Below, piece after piece: positions 36,722 to 45,698 of a stretch of DNA of 64,000 nt. Source of the stretch: Piscinibacter sp. Lineage in GTDB: Bacteria; Pseudomonadota; Gammaproteobacteria; Burkholderiales; Burkholderiaceae_C. Under the pieces are notes generated by a model. The model saw nothing but the letters and a program-made list of their open reading frames with translations, did not search any database and was not told the DNA's origin. The position numbers and the translations under genes were made by a program. The DNA is taken from the NCBI GenBank assembly GCA_016706565.1, contig JADJJI010000003.1:62001-126000 (forward strand), given 5' to 3'. Each line of letters starts with the position of its first letter. Positions within the stretch are counted from its first letter, which is position 1.

Positions 36722-37348
36722 TCACCAGCGGGCCAGCACGCGCCCCTTTTCGAGCTGGCTCGGCCAGCGTCGCAGCGGGCTGTTGCCCTTGGCGGTGCAT
36801 TCGCCGCTGCGGATGTCGAAGGCCCACTGGTGTTTCGGGCAAGTCAGCGTGTGGCCTTCCAATGCCAGGTGCGGTATGTCGGTGGTCTGGTGCGGGCAGC
36901 GGCTGTCGTACACATGCCATTCGTCGCCGGCGCGGTGCACGAACAGCGCACGGCCATCGCAGTCGACGCGCTTCGTTTCGCCGGGAGCCAGCGCGTCGCT
37001 GCCGATCACGTCGTGCCAGCGTGTCTCGCCGTGTAGCGCCTCGGGGCTGAAGCCCGGCAGCTCCATCGCCAGGATGATGTCCACCGCCCAGACGATCTTC
37101 GCCAGGCCCAGCGCCGGGAAGGCCATCAGCAGCGCGTCCAGTACCTCCATCGGCGTGCAGCCGTCGCGCAGCGCGCGGTTGAGGTACTGCTTGAAGCCCC
37201 GCTCGGTCTGCGCATGCACCTTGGTGATCACCGAGATCAGGTCGCGCGTCTTCGGGTCGAGGTGCTTGCCGCACTCCTTGAGGAACTGGAAGTAGTGGCC
37301 CACCGCATCGGGGCGGGCCTTGACGAGGTAGGCGAGCGCGTCGCTCAT
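36722..37348 (-). CDS. AhpD-like (carboxymuconolactone decarboxylase family) domain fused to Rieske domain
   Basis: 208 residues. The first ~105 residues are an AhpD/CMD-type helical domain (KTRDLISVITKVHAQTERGF, then MEVLDALLMAFPALGLAKIV) but with only one cysteine in the region that normally has the AhpD CxxC. The C-terminal half is a Rieske domain: Cys151-x-His153 and Cys170-x2-His173 in the spacing needed for a [2Fe-2S] cluster. A redox role in thiol or sulfur metabolism is likely, but the activity is unknown. It overlaps the universal stress protein gene by ATGA. Confidence 0.8.
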   Translation of the reverse strand: MSDALAYLVKARPDAVGHYFQFLKECGKHLDPKTRDLISVITKVHAQTERGFKQYLNRALRDGCTPMEVLDALLMAFPALGLAKIVWAVDIILAMELPGFSPEALHGETRWHDVIGSDALAPGETKRVDCDGRALFVHRAGDEWHVYDSRCPHQTTDIPHLALEGHTLTCPKHQWAFDIRSGECTAKGNSPLRRWPSQLEKGRVLARW

Positions 37349-38202
37349 GCATGGGCTCCTGGAGGAGAGAGGGAAGTCACCGCGACGAGCACCGGCTCCT
37401 CGGCCAGGCCGATGACCTTCTGCGCCACGCCGCCCAGCCAGGCGCGCGACAGGCTGTCGCCGCCGTGGCGGCCGATGACAATGAGGTCGGCGCCGAGCTG
37501 CTGCGCGGCGGCGACGATCTGCTCGTGTGGCCGGCCCACCCGCGTCACCGCATCGACGGTGACGCCGAAGGCGCGGCCGGTCGACCAGGCCTTCTGCAGC
37601 GCCCGCTCGGCGACCTGCATCGCGTCGGCGGCCGGCTCTGTGACGCACAGCACCGACAGCGGCAGCCCGCATTCGGCGGCGATGGCCGCCGCCGTGGCCA
37701 CGGGCGTCATGTCGGCGGTGGCCGGGTCCAGCGCCACCAGCACGCGGCGCGTCCACATCTGCGAGGCGCGCGGCACCACCAGCACGCTGCACGGCGAATG
37801 GGTCACCACGTTGCGCACCATGTCGCCCACCAGCAGGTTGGCGAGCAGGCCGCGCTTGCCGCGCCGGCGGATCACCAGCAGGTCGGCGCGGCGCGCCTGT
37901 GCCTCCTCGACGATCTCGCGGTAGGGCTCCGGGCCGCGGCGCGCCTGCAGTTCGAGCACGATGCCGGCGCGCTGCGCTTCGGCGAGCAGCGCCTGGATGC
38001 GCTGCCCCGCCTGTGCTTCGGTGTGCGCGGCCAGCTGCGGTGCGAGCGCCTCGTACTCCGGGTTGCTGACGATCGGCAGCACCGCGGCCAGCGGCAGCCC
38101 GCAGCGCTGGGCCATCGCGAAGGCGAGTGCCTCGGCGCCGGCGTCCTGCTCGGAATGTTCGGTCGCCAGCAGCAGCTGCGTGAAGGCATGCGTCATCGCC
38201 AT
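37345..38202 (-). CDS. Tandem universal stress protein
   Basis: 285 residues with two UspA domains. The first has the ATP-type loop VIRRRGKRGLLANLLVGDM and the second VIGRHGGDSLSRAWLGG, each close to G-x2-G-x9-G(S/T) and followed by a final strand (CSVLVVP; EPVLVAV). Universal stress proteins bind nucleotides and appear with energy or redox stress. It lies between the sulfite-exporter pair and the Rieske fusion in one operon. Confidence 0.88.
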   Translation of the reverse strand: MAMTHAFTQLLLATEHSEQDAGAEALAFAMAQRCGLPLAAVLPIVSNPEYEALAPQLAAHTEAQAGQRIQALLAEAQRAGIVLELQARRGPEPYREIVEEAQARRADLLVIRRRGKRGLLANLLVGDMVRNVVTHSPCSVLVVPRASQMWTRRVLVALDPATADMTPVATAAAIAAECGLPLSVLCVTEPAADAMQVAERALQKAWSTGRAFGVTVDAVTRVGRPHEQIVAAAQQLGADLIVIGRHGGDSLSRAWLGGVAQKVIGLAEEPVLVAVTSLSPPGAHA

Positions 38203-38209
38203 CGATCCT

Positions 38210-38656
38210 TCAGTGGCCCGCCGTCAGCACGCCGGAGGCGGCCAGCAGCAGCACGGCGATCTGCGCCAGCCCGAGGCCGACGTAGAGGCGATCGCCGCGC
38301 CGGGCGTACAGCGGCAGCATCGCCAGCAGCGCGAGCAGCGAACTGCCGGTGAGCAGCGCGATGCCGATCAGGTTGGCGATGTCGCCGCGGTGCGCATGGG
38401 CGAGCCAGCCCCAGCCGGTGGGCAGGCCGGTGGCGACGAGGAACTCGCTCACCGGCAGGTTCCACACCTCGGGCAGGCGGGAGTGCGGCACGTGCGGCGT
38501 GGTCATCCCCAGGCCGTAGGCGAGGAACACCAGCACCAGCACGACCAGCCCGACGCGCGTCCCCCAGTCGAGCCAGAGCGCGTATCGCAACTGCTCGGCC
38601 GGCTGCGTGACGACGCTCGGGTCGTAGCCGGTCACTCCGACCTCGACCGGCTTCAT
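38210..38656 (-). CDS. Small membrane protein linked to TauE/SafE exporter (DUF1634-like)
   Basis: 148 residues with three hydrophobic helices (VGLVVLVLVFLAYGLGM; DIANLIGIALLTGSSLLALLA; LYVGLGLAQIAVLLLAASG). The layout and its position directly after a TauE/SafE gene match the DUF1634-like partners often seen there. Its start overlaps the TauE stop (ATGA), so they are probably made together and may form one transport unit. Function is not established. Confidence 0.6.
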   Translation of the reverse strand: MKPVEVGVTGYDPSVVTQPAEQLRYALWLDWGTRVGLVVLVLVFLAYGLGMTTPHVPHSRLPEVWNLPVSEFLVATGLPTGWGWLAHAHRGDIANLIGIALLTGSSLLALLAMLPLYARRGDRLYVGLGLAQIAVLLLAASGVLTAGH

Positions 38657-39600
38657 GCCCACACCCCCGTGCCCTTGAGCAGCGCGCGCAGCCCGGCGAA
38701 CAGCAGCACTGTGATGACCATGCGTCGGATCACCACGCCCTTGAGCACGTTGAGCAGCCGCGCGCCGATCTTCGCGCCGAGCATCATGCCCACCACCGAA
38801 GGCACGGCGATCATCGGCAGCACCGCGCCCTTGTTGACGTAGACCCAGGCCGCCGAGGAGTCGACCAGCGAGAGCACCAGCCCCGAGGTGCCGGCCGAGA
38901 CCTTCAGCGGCGCGCCCATCAGCAGGTTCAGCGCCGGCACGTTGGCCCAGCCGGCGCCGATGCCGAACATGCCGGCCAGCACGCCGATGCCGAGGAACAC
39001 GGCCAGCCCGGCCGGCGTGTGATGCACCTGCCAGTCGATCCGCCGGCCGCTGGCCCCGTCGACGAACACGCCGTTGAGCGCCAGCGCGCTGGACAGGCGG
39101 TCTGGCGCTGCGACCAGCGGGAACTCCGACTTCTTCGACACCGCCATCAGCGCGACGATGGACAGCACGGTCACGCCCAGCGCCGTCTGCACCGTGGCCA
39201 CCGGCAGCGCCAGGCCGAGCAGGGCGCCGCCGATCGAGCTGGCCGAGGCGAGCAGCGCCAGCGGCAGCGCCAGGCGCAGGCTGGCCAGGCCGCCGCGCAG
39301 CAGCATGGGCGCGGCAGCCAGCGCGCTGGCCAGCGCCACCAGCAGCCCGGCGCCGCGCACGAAGTCCAGGTGGAAGGGAAAAAAGCCGCCGACGATGGGC
39401 ACGAACAGCGTTCCGCCACCGATGCCGGCCGGCACCGCGACGATGCCCATCAGGAAGCAGGCGCCGAACAGCGCCATCGGCCAGAACCACCAGGGCATGG
39501 CGGCTGTGTCGGCGCCCGCGGCGTGCGCCGGCGCGGCCACGCACAGCAGCAGGAGCAGGCCGAGCAGGTGGGCCGGAGCGGGAAGGCGCGGGCGTCCCAT
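38653..39600 (-). CDS. TauE/SafE (TSUP) family sulfite/organosulfonate exporter
   Basis: 315 residues with a possible cleavable or anchor N-terminal helix, then two repeats of four helices. The TSUP motifs appear as GIVAVPAGIGGGTLFVPIVG in the first half and GVLAGMFGIGAGWANVPALN in the second. The family exports sulfite, sulfoacetate or similar anions. Directly after soeC (TGATG overlap), sulfite is the likely substrate, which would relieve toxicity when SoeABC is saturated. Confidence 0.88.
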   Translation of the reverse strand: MGRPRLPAPAHLLGLLLLLCVAAPAHAAGADTAAMPWWFWPMALFGACFLMGIVAVPAGIGGGTLFVPIVGGFFPFHLDFVRGAGLLVALASALAAAPMLLRGGLASLRLALPLALLASASSIGGALLGLALPVATVQTALGVTVLSIVALMAVSKKSEFPLVAAPDRLSSALALNGVFVDGASGRRIDWQVHHTPAGLAVFLGIGVLAGMFGIGAGWANVPALNLLMGAPLKVSAGTSGLVLSLVDSSAAWVYVNKGAVLPMIAVPSVVGMMLGAKIGARLLNVLKGVVIRRMVITVLLFAGLRALLKGTGVWA

Positions 39601-40526
39601 CAGGAGATCGCCTGGTAGTAGAGGTTCTGCGGGTGGTTCGCCTGCGCGAAGAAGAACCAGCGCTCGGCCAGCAGGCCGGCGAGCTGGACCAGCACGGCGG
39701 CCAGCAGCACCGGGCCCGAGGGCGGCAGCGCCAGCAGCATCGCTGCCGGCAGCACGAAGCCTGCAGCGAGGAAGAACCACTTCACCGAGCGCAGCACGCC
39801 GGCGCTGCTGCCGTGGAAGAACTCGCGGGTGTTGAACGAGCCGCCCATGAAGCCCTGGGCGCGCTGCACGATGGCCGGGTGCTTGATGCCGATGGCCGTC
39901 TGCAGCGTCGAGCGCGGCTTGAGTCCCGCGTTGCGCAGCAGCGCGGCGGCGCGGCCGATCAGCGCCGCCAGCGTCAGCAGCAGCGCGGCCAGCGCCAGCG
40001 GCTCCACCAGCGAAGGCGCCGCGAAGCTCGCGAGCGCGGCGGCGAGCAGGCTGCCGCTGGCACAGCCGATCAGCAGGTAGTTCACCAGCGTCAGCGGGCT
40101 GGCCCATTCCTGCAGGAAGCGCACCGAGGCATAGACCATCGCGGTGCACACGTAAAGCGCCAGGCACAGCACCGCCGCCAGCGCACCCAGCCAGCGTGTG
40201 CCGGGCACGCCGAGCGCGTGCGCCAGGCCCCAGGCGAACAGGCCGGCCATGAACAGCGGCAGCGCGATCACCTCGCGCGACAGCCACGAAGTGCGCCACA
40301 TCGCCGCGGCACGCCAGGCGCGCTCCGGGTGGCCGAGGTGGAAGAACGAAGCGAGCAGGCCGAGCGCGCTGAGCACCAGCGCGACGGCGGCGCCGCCGGC
40401 CAGCAGCATGCGATCGCCGGCGGCAGTGCCGAAGCCGGCCAGCTCGCTGGCAAACAGCGCCAGGAACAGGCCCTGGCCGGCGCCGATCAGCACGGTGAGG
40501 AAGATGACGGAGAAGGCAGGTTGCAT
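39600..40526 (-). CDS. soeC: Sulfite dehydrogenase membrane subunit SoeC (DmsC/NrfD type)
   Basis: 308 residues and about eight hydrophobic helices. The N-terminus (FSVIFLTVLIGAGQGLFLAL), HLGHPERAWRA and the later SWLSREVIALPLF segment are DmsC-like. SoeC anchors the cytoplasmic SoeAB dimer to the inner membrane and passes electrons from sulfite to quinone. It begins 8 bp after soeB. Confidence 0.9.
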   Translation of the reverse strand: MQPAFSVIFLTVLIGAGQGLFLALFASELAGFGTAAGDRMLLAGGAAVALVLSALGLLASFFHLGHPERAWRAAAMWRTSWLSREVIALPLFMAGLFAWGLAHALGVPGTRWLGALAAVLCLALYVCTAMVYASVRFLQEWASPLTLVNYLLIGCASGSLLAAALASFAAPSLVEPLALAALLLTLAALIGRAAALLRNAGLKPRSTLQTAIGIKHPAIVQRAQGFMGGSFNTREFFHGSSAGVLRSVKWFFLAAGFVLPAAMLLALPPSGPVLLAAVLVQLAGLLAERWFFFAQANHPQNLYYQAIS

Positions 40527-40534
40527 GGCGGCGC

Positions 40535-41263
40535 TCAGGTCGCGAAGTCCTCGCGCCCCGGCTCGAGGTGCGCGGGCTCGGGTTGTTTGCCGTCGACCTT
40601 CAGCGGGTTGGCCTGGCGCTGCAGGTCTTCGGCATGCAGCGTGATCTGCGTGCGACGGCGCGGCAGGTAGTGGTTGGCCGGCCGTGTGCCCCACTCGGGC
40701 ATCAGCGGGTAGCCGCCGCGCTCGGTGATGGCCACCGACACGTTGGACTGCGGGTCGTGGATGTCGCCGAACAGCCGCGCGCCGCTCGGGCAGGCGAGCA
40801 CGCAGGCCGGCTTGCGCTGCGCTTCGGGTAGCGCCTTGTCGGTGACGCGGTCCACGCACAGCGTGCACTTCGTCATCACCTTGCGGTCTTCGTCGAACTC
40901 GCGCGCGCCGTAGGGGCAGGCCCAGCTGCAGTACTTGCAGCCGATGCACTTGTCGTAGTCGACCAGCACGATGCCGTCTTCGGCGCGCTTGTAGCTGGCG
41001 CCGGTGGGGCACACCGGCACGCAGGGCGGGTCTTCGCAGTGCAGGCAGCTCTTCGGGAAGTGCACCGTCTGCGTGGCCGGATACTGGCCGACCTCGAAGG
41101 TCTGCACGCGGTTGAAGAACGTTCCGTTCGGGTCGGCGGCGTAGGGGTTGTCGTCGGTCAGCGGGCCGGCCGAGCCGGAGGTGTTCCACTGCTTGCAGCT
41201 CGTCACGCAGGCGTGGCAGCCGACGCAGACGTTCAGGTCGATGACCAAAGCGAGCTGCGTCAT
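40535..41263 (-). CDS. soeB: Sulfite dehydrogenase iron-sulfur subunit SoeB
   Basis: 242 residues with four [4Fe-4S] binding groups of the DMSO-reductase B-subunit type: CVGCHACVTSCKQW, CLHCEDPPCVPVCPTGA, CIGCKYCSWACPYGAREF, and CTLCVDRVTDKA with CVLACPSGAR. It carries electrons from the molybdenum centre in SoeA to SoeC. No signal peptide. The ATG overlaps the soeA stop (ATGA). Confidence 0.93.
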   Translation of the reverse strand: MTQLALVIDLNVCVGCHACVTSCKQWNTSGSAGPLTDDNPYAADPNGTFFNRVQTFEVGQYPATQTVHFPKSCLHCEDPPCVPVCPTGASYKRAEDGIVLVDYDKCIGCKYCSWACPYGAREFDEDRKVMTKCTLCVDRVTDKALPEAQRKPACVLACPSGARLFGDIHDPQSNVSVAITERGGYPLMPEWGTRPANHYLPRRRTQITLHAEDLQRQANPLKVDGKQPEPAHLEPGREDFAT

Positions 41264-44172
41264 GGCTTGCTCCGCACGCGGCCGGCCATCCAGCCCTGGC
41301 GCTTCTTCGGGGTCGAGCCCATGCCGGGCACCGCGCGCAGGGTGTCGAACTGAGGCCAGCTCTCCTCGGGCTCGCCGGCCTGCGCCGGGTAGATGCGCAC
41401 GCGCACGTCGTACCAGGCCGCCTGGCCGGTGATCGGGTCGCTGTTCGACAGCGCGGTGCCGCCGGCCGCCGCGGGCAGCTCCTCGCTGATCAGGTGATTG
41501 AGCAGGAAGCCCTTGCGCGACTCGTTGGCGCCGGGCTCCAGGTGCCAGGCGCCGGACTGCTTGCCGATCGCGTTCCATGTCCACACCGTGCCGGGCTCGA
41601 CGGCCTCGGAGTGGCGGCACATGCAGCGCACCTTGCCCCAGGGCGACTCGACCCACATCCAGCCGCCGTCGGCGATGCCCGCGGCCTGCGCGGTGCGCGT
41701 GTTGACGAACAGGTAGTTGTGCGTGTGGATCTGGCGCAGCCAGGCGTTCTGCGAGTCCCACGAGTGGTACATCGCCATCGGCCGCTGCGTCACCGCGTTG
41801 AGCGGGTACTTCGTGGTGTCGGTGGCCTGCTGCTCGAGCGGCGCGTAGAAGAAGGGCAGCGGGTCGAAGTAGGTCTGAACGCGCTGGCGCAGCCGGTCGG
41901 GCGGCTGCCTGCCGGGGTGCTTGCCCTGCGCCGCGAGGCGGAATCGCTGCAGGAACTCCGAGTAGACGTGGATGACGATCGGGTCGCGGTCGCGCCGCAG
42001 GCCGACCTGCTGCGCCCAGTCCATGTAGCCCTGGTTCCAGTTGCGCATGTACTGCAGCGAGGGCGGCAGGTGGTGCTGGAAGACGCAATTGTTCTTCTCG
42101 TACATCTCCCACTGGCGCGGGTTCGGCTCGCCGCGCATCGCCTTCTCGCCGCCCTTGCCGCGCCAGCCGGCGAGAAAGCCGATGCCCGAGCCCGGCGCCG
42201 TCTCGTAGTTGACGATGAAGTCGGGGTAGTTGCGGTACTTGCGCGAGCCGTCGGCGTTGACGAAGGCGGGGAACTGGAGCCGCCCCGCCAGTTCGACCAG
42301 CACTTCCTGGAAGGGCTTGCACTGGCCGGTGGGCGGCAGCACCGGGATGCGCACCGAATCGACGGGGCCGTCGAACTCGCTGATCGGCCGGTCGAGCATC
42401 GACATGCAGTCGTGCCGCTCGAGGTAGGTGGTGTCGGGCAGCAGCAGGTCGGCGAAGGCCGTCATCTCGCTGTGGAACGCATCGCAGACGACCAGGAAAG
42501 GGATCTTGTACTCGCCGTCCTCGGCCTTGTCGTTGAGCATCCTGCGGACCTCGGACGTGTTCATCGTCGAGTTCCAGGCCATGTTGGCCATGAAGATCAG
42601 CAGCGTGTCGATGCGGTACGGGTCGCCGCGCCAGGCGTTGGTGATGACGTTGTGCATCAGCCCGTGCGCCGACAGCGGGTGCTCCCACGAGAAGCCCTTG
42701 TCGATGCGCACCGGCTCGCCCTTCGCGTCGACGAACAGGTCGTCCGGGCTCTCCGGCCAGCCCAGCGGCGCGCCGCCCAGCGGCGTGTCGGGTTTGACGG
42801 CCTCGGGCCCTTTCGGCGGCCGTGCGTTTGGCGGCACCGCACGCGGATACGGCGCCTTGTGGCGAAAGCCGCCCGGCCGGTCGATGGTGCCCAGCAGGCT
42901 CATCAGGATGGCCAGCGAGCGGATCGTCTGGAACCCGTTGCTGTGCGCGGCGAGGCCTCGCATCGCATGGAAGGCCACCGGGTTGCCGGTCACCGTGTCG
43001 TGCTTCTGGCCCCAGCAGTCGGTCCAGGCGATCGGCAGCTCGATCTTCTGGTCGCGCGCGGTGATGCCCATCTCCTGCGCGAGGCGGCGGATGGTCGAGG
43101 CCGGGATGCCGGTGATGCCCGCGGCCCACTCGGGCGTGTAGGGCTTGACGCGCTCTTCGAGCAACTGGAATGCGGGCACGGCGCTCGTGCCGTCGGGCAT
43201 TGCGAAGCGGCCCAGCAAGGCCGGGTCGGCGCCTTCGGCGTGGTCGGCCACCGGCTTCTGGGCATGCCGGTCCCACCACCAGAAGTTGGCCGGGCGCAGC
43301 GGGTTGACGAGGTCGCCTTCGGCGTTGCGCAGCATCAGGCCGAAGTCGTCGCTGGACTCGTCCTGGTTGACCAGCTGGCCGGCGTTCGTGTAGCGGGCGA
43401 GGAAGTCGCGGTCGTACAGGCCCAGCGCGATGATCTCGTGGATGAGCGCCAGCAGCAGCGCGCCGTCGGTGCCCGGCTTGATCGGCACCCATTCATCGGC
43501 AATGGCGGCGTAGCCGGTGCGGATCGGGTTGATGGCGATGAATTTGCCGCCCTGGCGCTTGAACTTGGCCAGCGCCGTCTTCATCGGGTTGCTGTGATGA
43601 TCTTCGGCGGTGCCGATCATCACGAACAGCCTGGCGCGGTCGAGGTCGGGGCCGCCGAATTCCCAGAACGAGCCGCCGATCGTGTAGATCATGCCGGCGG
43701 CCATGTTCACCGAGCAGAAGCCGCCGTGCGCCGCGTAGTTGGGCGTGCCGAACTGGCGTGCGAACAGGCCGGTGAGCGCCTGCATCTGGTCGCGCCCGGT
43801 GAACAGCGCGAACTTCTTCGGATCGGTGGCGCGCAGGTGGCGCAGCCGCTCCTCGAGCATCGAGAAGGCCTCGTCCCAGTCGATCTCGACGAACTCGCCG
43901 GCACCGCGCTCGGTGCCCGGCTTTCGCTTGAGCGGCTGGGTCAGCCGCGCCGGCGAGTACTGCTTCATGATCCCCGACGAACCCTTGGCGCAGATGACGC
44001 CCTTGTTCAGCGGGTGCTCGGGGTTGCCCTCGATGTAGCGCACCTCGCCGTTGCGCAGGTGGACTCGGATGCCGCAGCGGCACGCGCACATGTAGCACGT
44101 GGTGCTCTTGACCTGCGTGCGAGCCTCCGGAACGGGCGGGGCGGTCGGATCGTGGAGCGGTTGGGCCGGCAT
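41260..44172 (-). CDS. soeA: Sulfite dehydrogenase molybdopterin subunit SoeA
   Basis: 970 residues. SoeA oxidises sulfite to sulfate in the cytoplasm with a bis-MGD molybdenum cofactor. An N-terminal [4Fe-4S] site is formed by Cys26-x2-Cys29-x3-Cys33 and Cys61 (VICAKG). Further DMSO-reductase-family landmarks are NPMKTALAKFKRQGGKFIAI and HNYLFVNTRTAQAAG near the C-terminus. There is no twin-arginine signal, in keeping with cytoplasmic SoeA rather than periplasmic relatives such as PsrA/PhsA. It leads an 11-gene minus-strand unit; two palindromes sit upstream, between it and the sensor-kinase gene. Confidence 0.9.
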   Translation of the reverse strand: MPAQPLHDPTAPPVPEARTQVKSTTCYMCACRCGIRVHLRNGEVRYIEGNPEHPLNKGVICAKGSSGIMKQYSPARLTQPLKRKPGTERGAGEFVEIDWDEAFSMLEERLRHLRATDPKKFALFTGRDQMQALTGLFARQFGTPNYAAHGGFCSVNMAAGMIYTIGGSFWEFGGPDLDRARLFVMIGTAEDHHSNPMKTALAKFKRQGGKFIAINPIRTGYAAIADEWVPIKPGTDGALLLALIHEIIALGLYDRDFLARYTNAGQLVNQDESSDDFGLMLRNAEGDLVNPLRPANFWWWDRHAQKPVADHAEGADPALLGRFAMPDGTSAVPAFQLLEERVKPYTPEWAAGITGIPASTIRRLAQEMGITARDQKIELPIAWTDCWGQKHDTVTGNPVAFHAMRGLAAHSNGFQTIRSLAILMSLLGTIDRPGGFRHKAPYPRAVPPNARPPKGPEAVKPDTPLGGAPLGWPESPDDLFVDAKGEPVRIDKGFSWEHPLSAHGLMHNVITNAWRGDPYRIDTLLIFMANMAWNSTMNTSEVRRMLNDKAEDGEYKIPFLVVCDAFHSEMTAFADLLLPDTTYLERHDCMSMLDRPISEFDGPVDSVRIPVLPPTGQCKPFQEVLVELAGRLQFPAFVNADGSRKYRNYPDFIVNYETAPGSGIGFLAGWRGKGGEKAMRGEPNPRQWEMYEKNNCVFQHHLPPSLQYMRNWNQGYMDWAQQVGLRRDRDPIVIHVYSEFLQRFRLAAQGKHPGRQPPDRLRQRVQTYFDPLPFFYAPLEQQATDTTKYPLNAVTQRPMAMYHSWDSQNAWLRQIHTHNYLFVNTRTAQAAGIADGGWMWVESPWGKVRCMCRHSEAVEPGTVWTWNAIGKQSGAWHLEPGANESRKGFLLNHLISEELPAAAGGTALSNSDPITGQAAWYDVRVRIYPAQAGEPEESWPQFDTLRAVPGMGSTPKKRQGWMAGRVRSKP

Positions 44173-44311
44173 CGATGTCTCTTCACCCGGTGGCCGCAAC
44201 CGCCGGATTGATCGGGTCCGATACACCTGTCGTGAATCGGGTTTTGACTGCTGGCCGATTAGGCGCAAGCGGCCCTGCAAGCGTCTATAGCCGGGACGGG
44301 TAATGGCCACC

Positions 44312-44325
44312 TACCCATATGGGGG
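44312..44325. promoter_or_regulatory. Candidate operator 1: TACC-N6-GGGG
   Basis: TACC-CATATG-GGGG, with the inner CCCATATGGG perfectly palindromic, about 140 bp before the soeA start. Same half-site spacing as three other sites in the window. Confidence 0.55.
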
Positions 44326-44384
44326 ATGTCGGCGCGGGCGGTGCGCCGGGCGTGCGAGATCGCCTCGCATTGCGATTCGTCACA

Positions 44385-44398
44385 TACCATACAGGGTA
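44385..44398. promoter_or_regulatory. Candidate operator 2: TACC-N6-GGTA
   Basis: TACC-ATACAG-GGTA, flanked to ATACC/GGTAT, about 98 bp before the sensor-kinase start. Perfect TACC/GGTA arms. Confidence 0.55.
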
Positions 44399-44495
44399 TA
44401 GGGTGAGGCCGGATGGCGGAGGTCTTGCAAAAGCGCTTCAATCGACCCACTTTCGATATCGCGGCGCCAGCGCAGTCGGGCTCGCCGCGGCACCC

Positions 44496-45698
44496 ATGAC
44501 CTTGTCCAGAACGACTTCATCGACTGCCACGGCCGAGCTTGCCCGACCGGCCGGCACGGAACTGCTCGTGCAGATCACGGCCGGGCTGTCGGAGGGCCAG
44601 GACCTGCGCGCGCTTCTCGAGCGCTTTCTCGATCCCATCGTCACGCTGGCCGGCGCGCAGGCCGGTGCGGTGCGACTGCTGTCTGACAGTGGCGAGCGGC
44701 TGCAGATGGTCAGCGCCGTCGGGCTGCCCGACGCGGTGTGCCGCGACGAGCAGACGGTGGATCGCCATTGCGGCGTGTGCGGCACCGCCGCCGACGGGCA
44801 CCGCATCGTCTGGGCCACCGAGCTGGGCGCCTGCGCGGCCCGCGGGGACACGGCCTTCTTCGGTCGCGAATGCCGCCGCCTGCTGGCCGTGCCGCTGCAG
44901 CATCGCGGCCGCGTGCTCGGCGTCTACAACCTGTTCTTCGCCGCCGAGGCCGAGCCGGCGCCGCAGGTGATGGCGCTGCTCAAGTCGGTGGGCGAACTGC
45001 TCGGCCTGGCGCTGGACAACGCGCGGCTCGAGGCCGAGAGCCTGCGCGCCACCGTGATGCACGAGCGGCAGATGATGGCGGCCGAGATCCACGACTCGAT
45101 CGCGCAGACGCTGACCTTCGTGAAGATGCGCCTGCCGCTGCTGCAGGACGCGCTGCTCGTCCACGACGATCCGCAGGCCATGAAGTATCTGGGCGACGTG
45201 CGCCAGGCGGTCGGCGAGTCGCACGCCAGCCTGCGCGAGATCGTCACCCACTTCCGCACCCGCATCGATTCGCGCGGCCTGGCGCGCGCGCTGGAGTCGC
45301 TGGTGGCGCGCTTTCGCGAGCGCAACGCCATCGAGCTGAGCTATGTCAAGCGCGGCGCTGCGCTGAGCCTGTCCACTGAGGTGGAGACGGAGGTGTTCCA
45401 CATCGTGCAGGAAGCCCTGGCCAACATCGAGCGGCATTCGCGCGCACAGCATGCCTGGATCAGCCTCGAGGGTGGCCCGGTGGGTTTCGAGCTGCGCGTC
45501 GAAGACGACGGCATCGGGCCGCGTCCCGCCGACGAACAATGCGACGAAGGCTCGCACTTCGGCATCGGCATCATGAGCGAGCGGGCCGTTCGCATGGGCG
45601 GCGAGCTGAGCGTGGAAGCGCGGCCGGGCGGCGGCACTCGGGTGCGGCTGGCCTGGAACACCTCCACGCCCGCCGCCGCGGGAACCGGCCATGACTGA
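44496..45698 (+). CDS. Soluble NarX-type sensor histidine kinase with GAF domain
   Basis: 400 residues, no membrane segments. A GAF domain (about residues 30-175) contains a cysteine group (AVCRDEQ, RHCGVCG, GACAARG, ECRRLL), as in NarX/NarQ-type input domains. The HisKA_3 box MMAAEIHDSIAQTL has phosphoacceptor His199, followed by an ATP-binding domain with VFHIVQEALANIERHS and VEDDGIGP. The cysteines may sense redox or sulfur state (inference). ATG 44496 is chosen because upstream sequence lacks similarity. The stop overlaps the response regulator by 8 bp; the pair is divergent from soeA. Confidence 0.88.
   Translation: MTLSRTTSSTATAELARPAGTELLVQITAGLSEGQDLRALLERFLDPIVTLAGAQAGAVRLLSDSGERLQMVSAVGLPDAVCRDEQTVDRHCGVCGTAADGHRIVWATELGACAARGDTAFFGRECRRLLAVPLQHRGRVLGVYNLFFAAEAEPAPQVMALLKSVGELLGLALDNARLEAESLRATVMHERQMMAAEIHDSIAQTLTFVKMRLPLLQDALLVHDDPQAMKYLGDVRQAVGESHASLREIVTHFRTRIDSRGLARALESLVARFRERNAIELSYVKRGAALSLSTEVETEVFHIVQEALANIERHSRAQHAWISLEGGPVGFELRVEDDGIGPRPADEQCDEGSHFGIGIMSERAVRMGGELSVEARPGGGTRVRLAWNTSTPAAAGTGHD

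Larger units (their letters stand above)
44173..44495. promoter_or_regulatory. Divergent regulatory region between soeA and the sensor kinase
   Basis: 323 bases without a gene. It holds two 14-bp palindromes (44312-44325 and 44385-44398) and an additional GGGTAA half site at 44298-44303. A longer reading frame enters it from the kinase gene, but kinase similarity begins only near ATG 44496. I could not settle on -10/-35 boxes for either direction. Confidence 0.65.

Noticed and set aside
41260-44172. Assignment as periplasmic polysulfide/thiosulfate reductase (PsrA/PhsA)
   Set aside because: No twin-arginine signal, and the soeB/soeC/TauE neighbours and dsr context favour cytoplasmic sulfite dehydrogenase.
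41494-44211. Very long open frame antisense to soeA
   Set aside because: It mirrors the codon pattern of soeA in GC-rich DNA and its translation is Arg/Val/His/Gly-rich with no family features.
44312-44325. Classical NarL 7-2-7 binding site
   Set aside because: The arms are 14 bases end to end rather than 16, so the site does not fit the E. coli NarL layout although the regulator is NarL-like.
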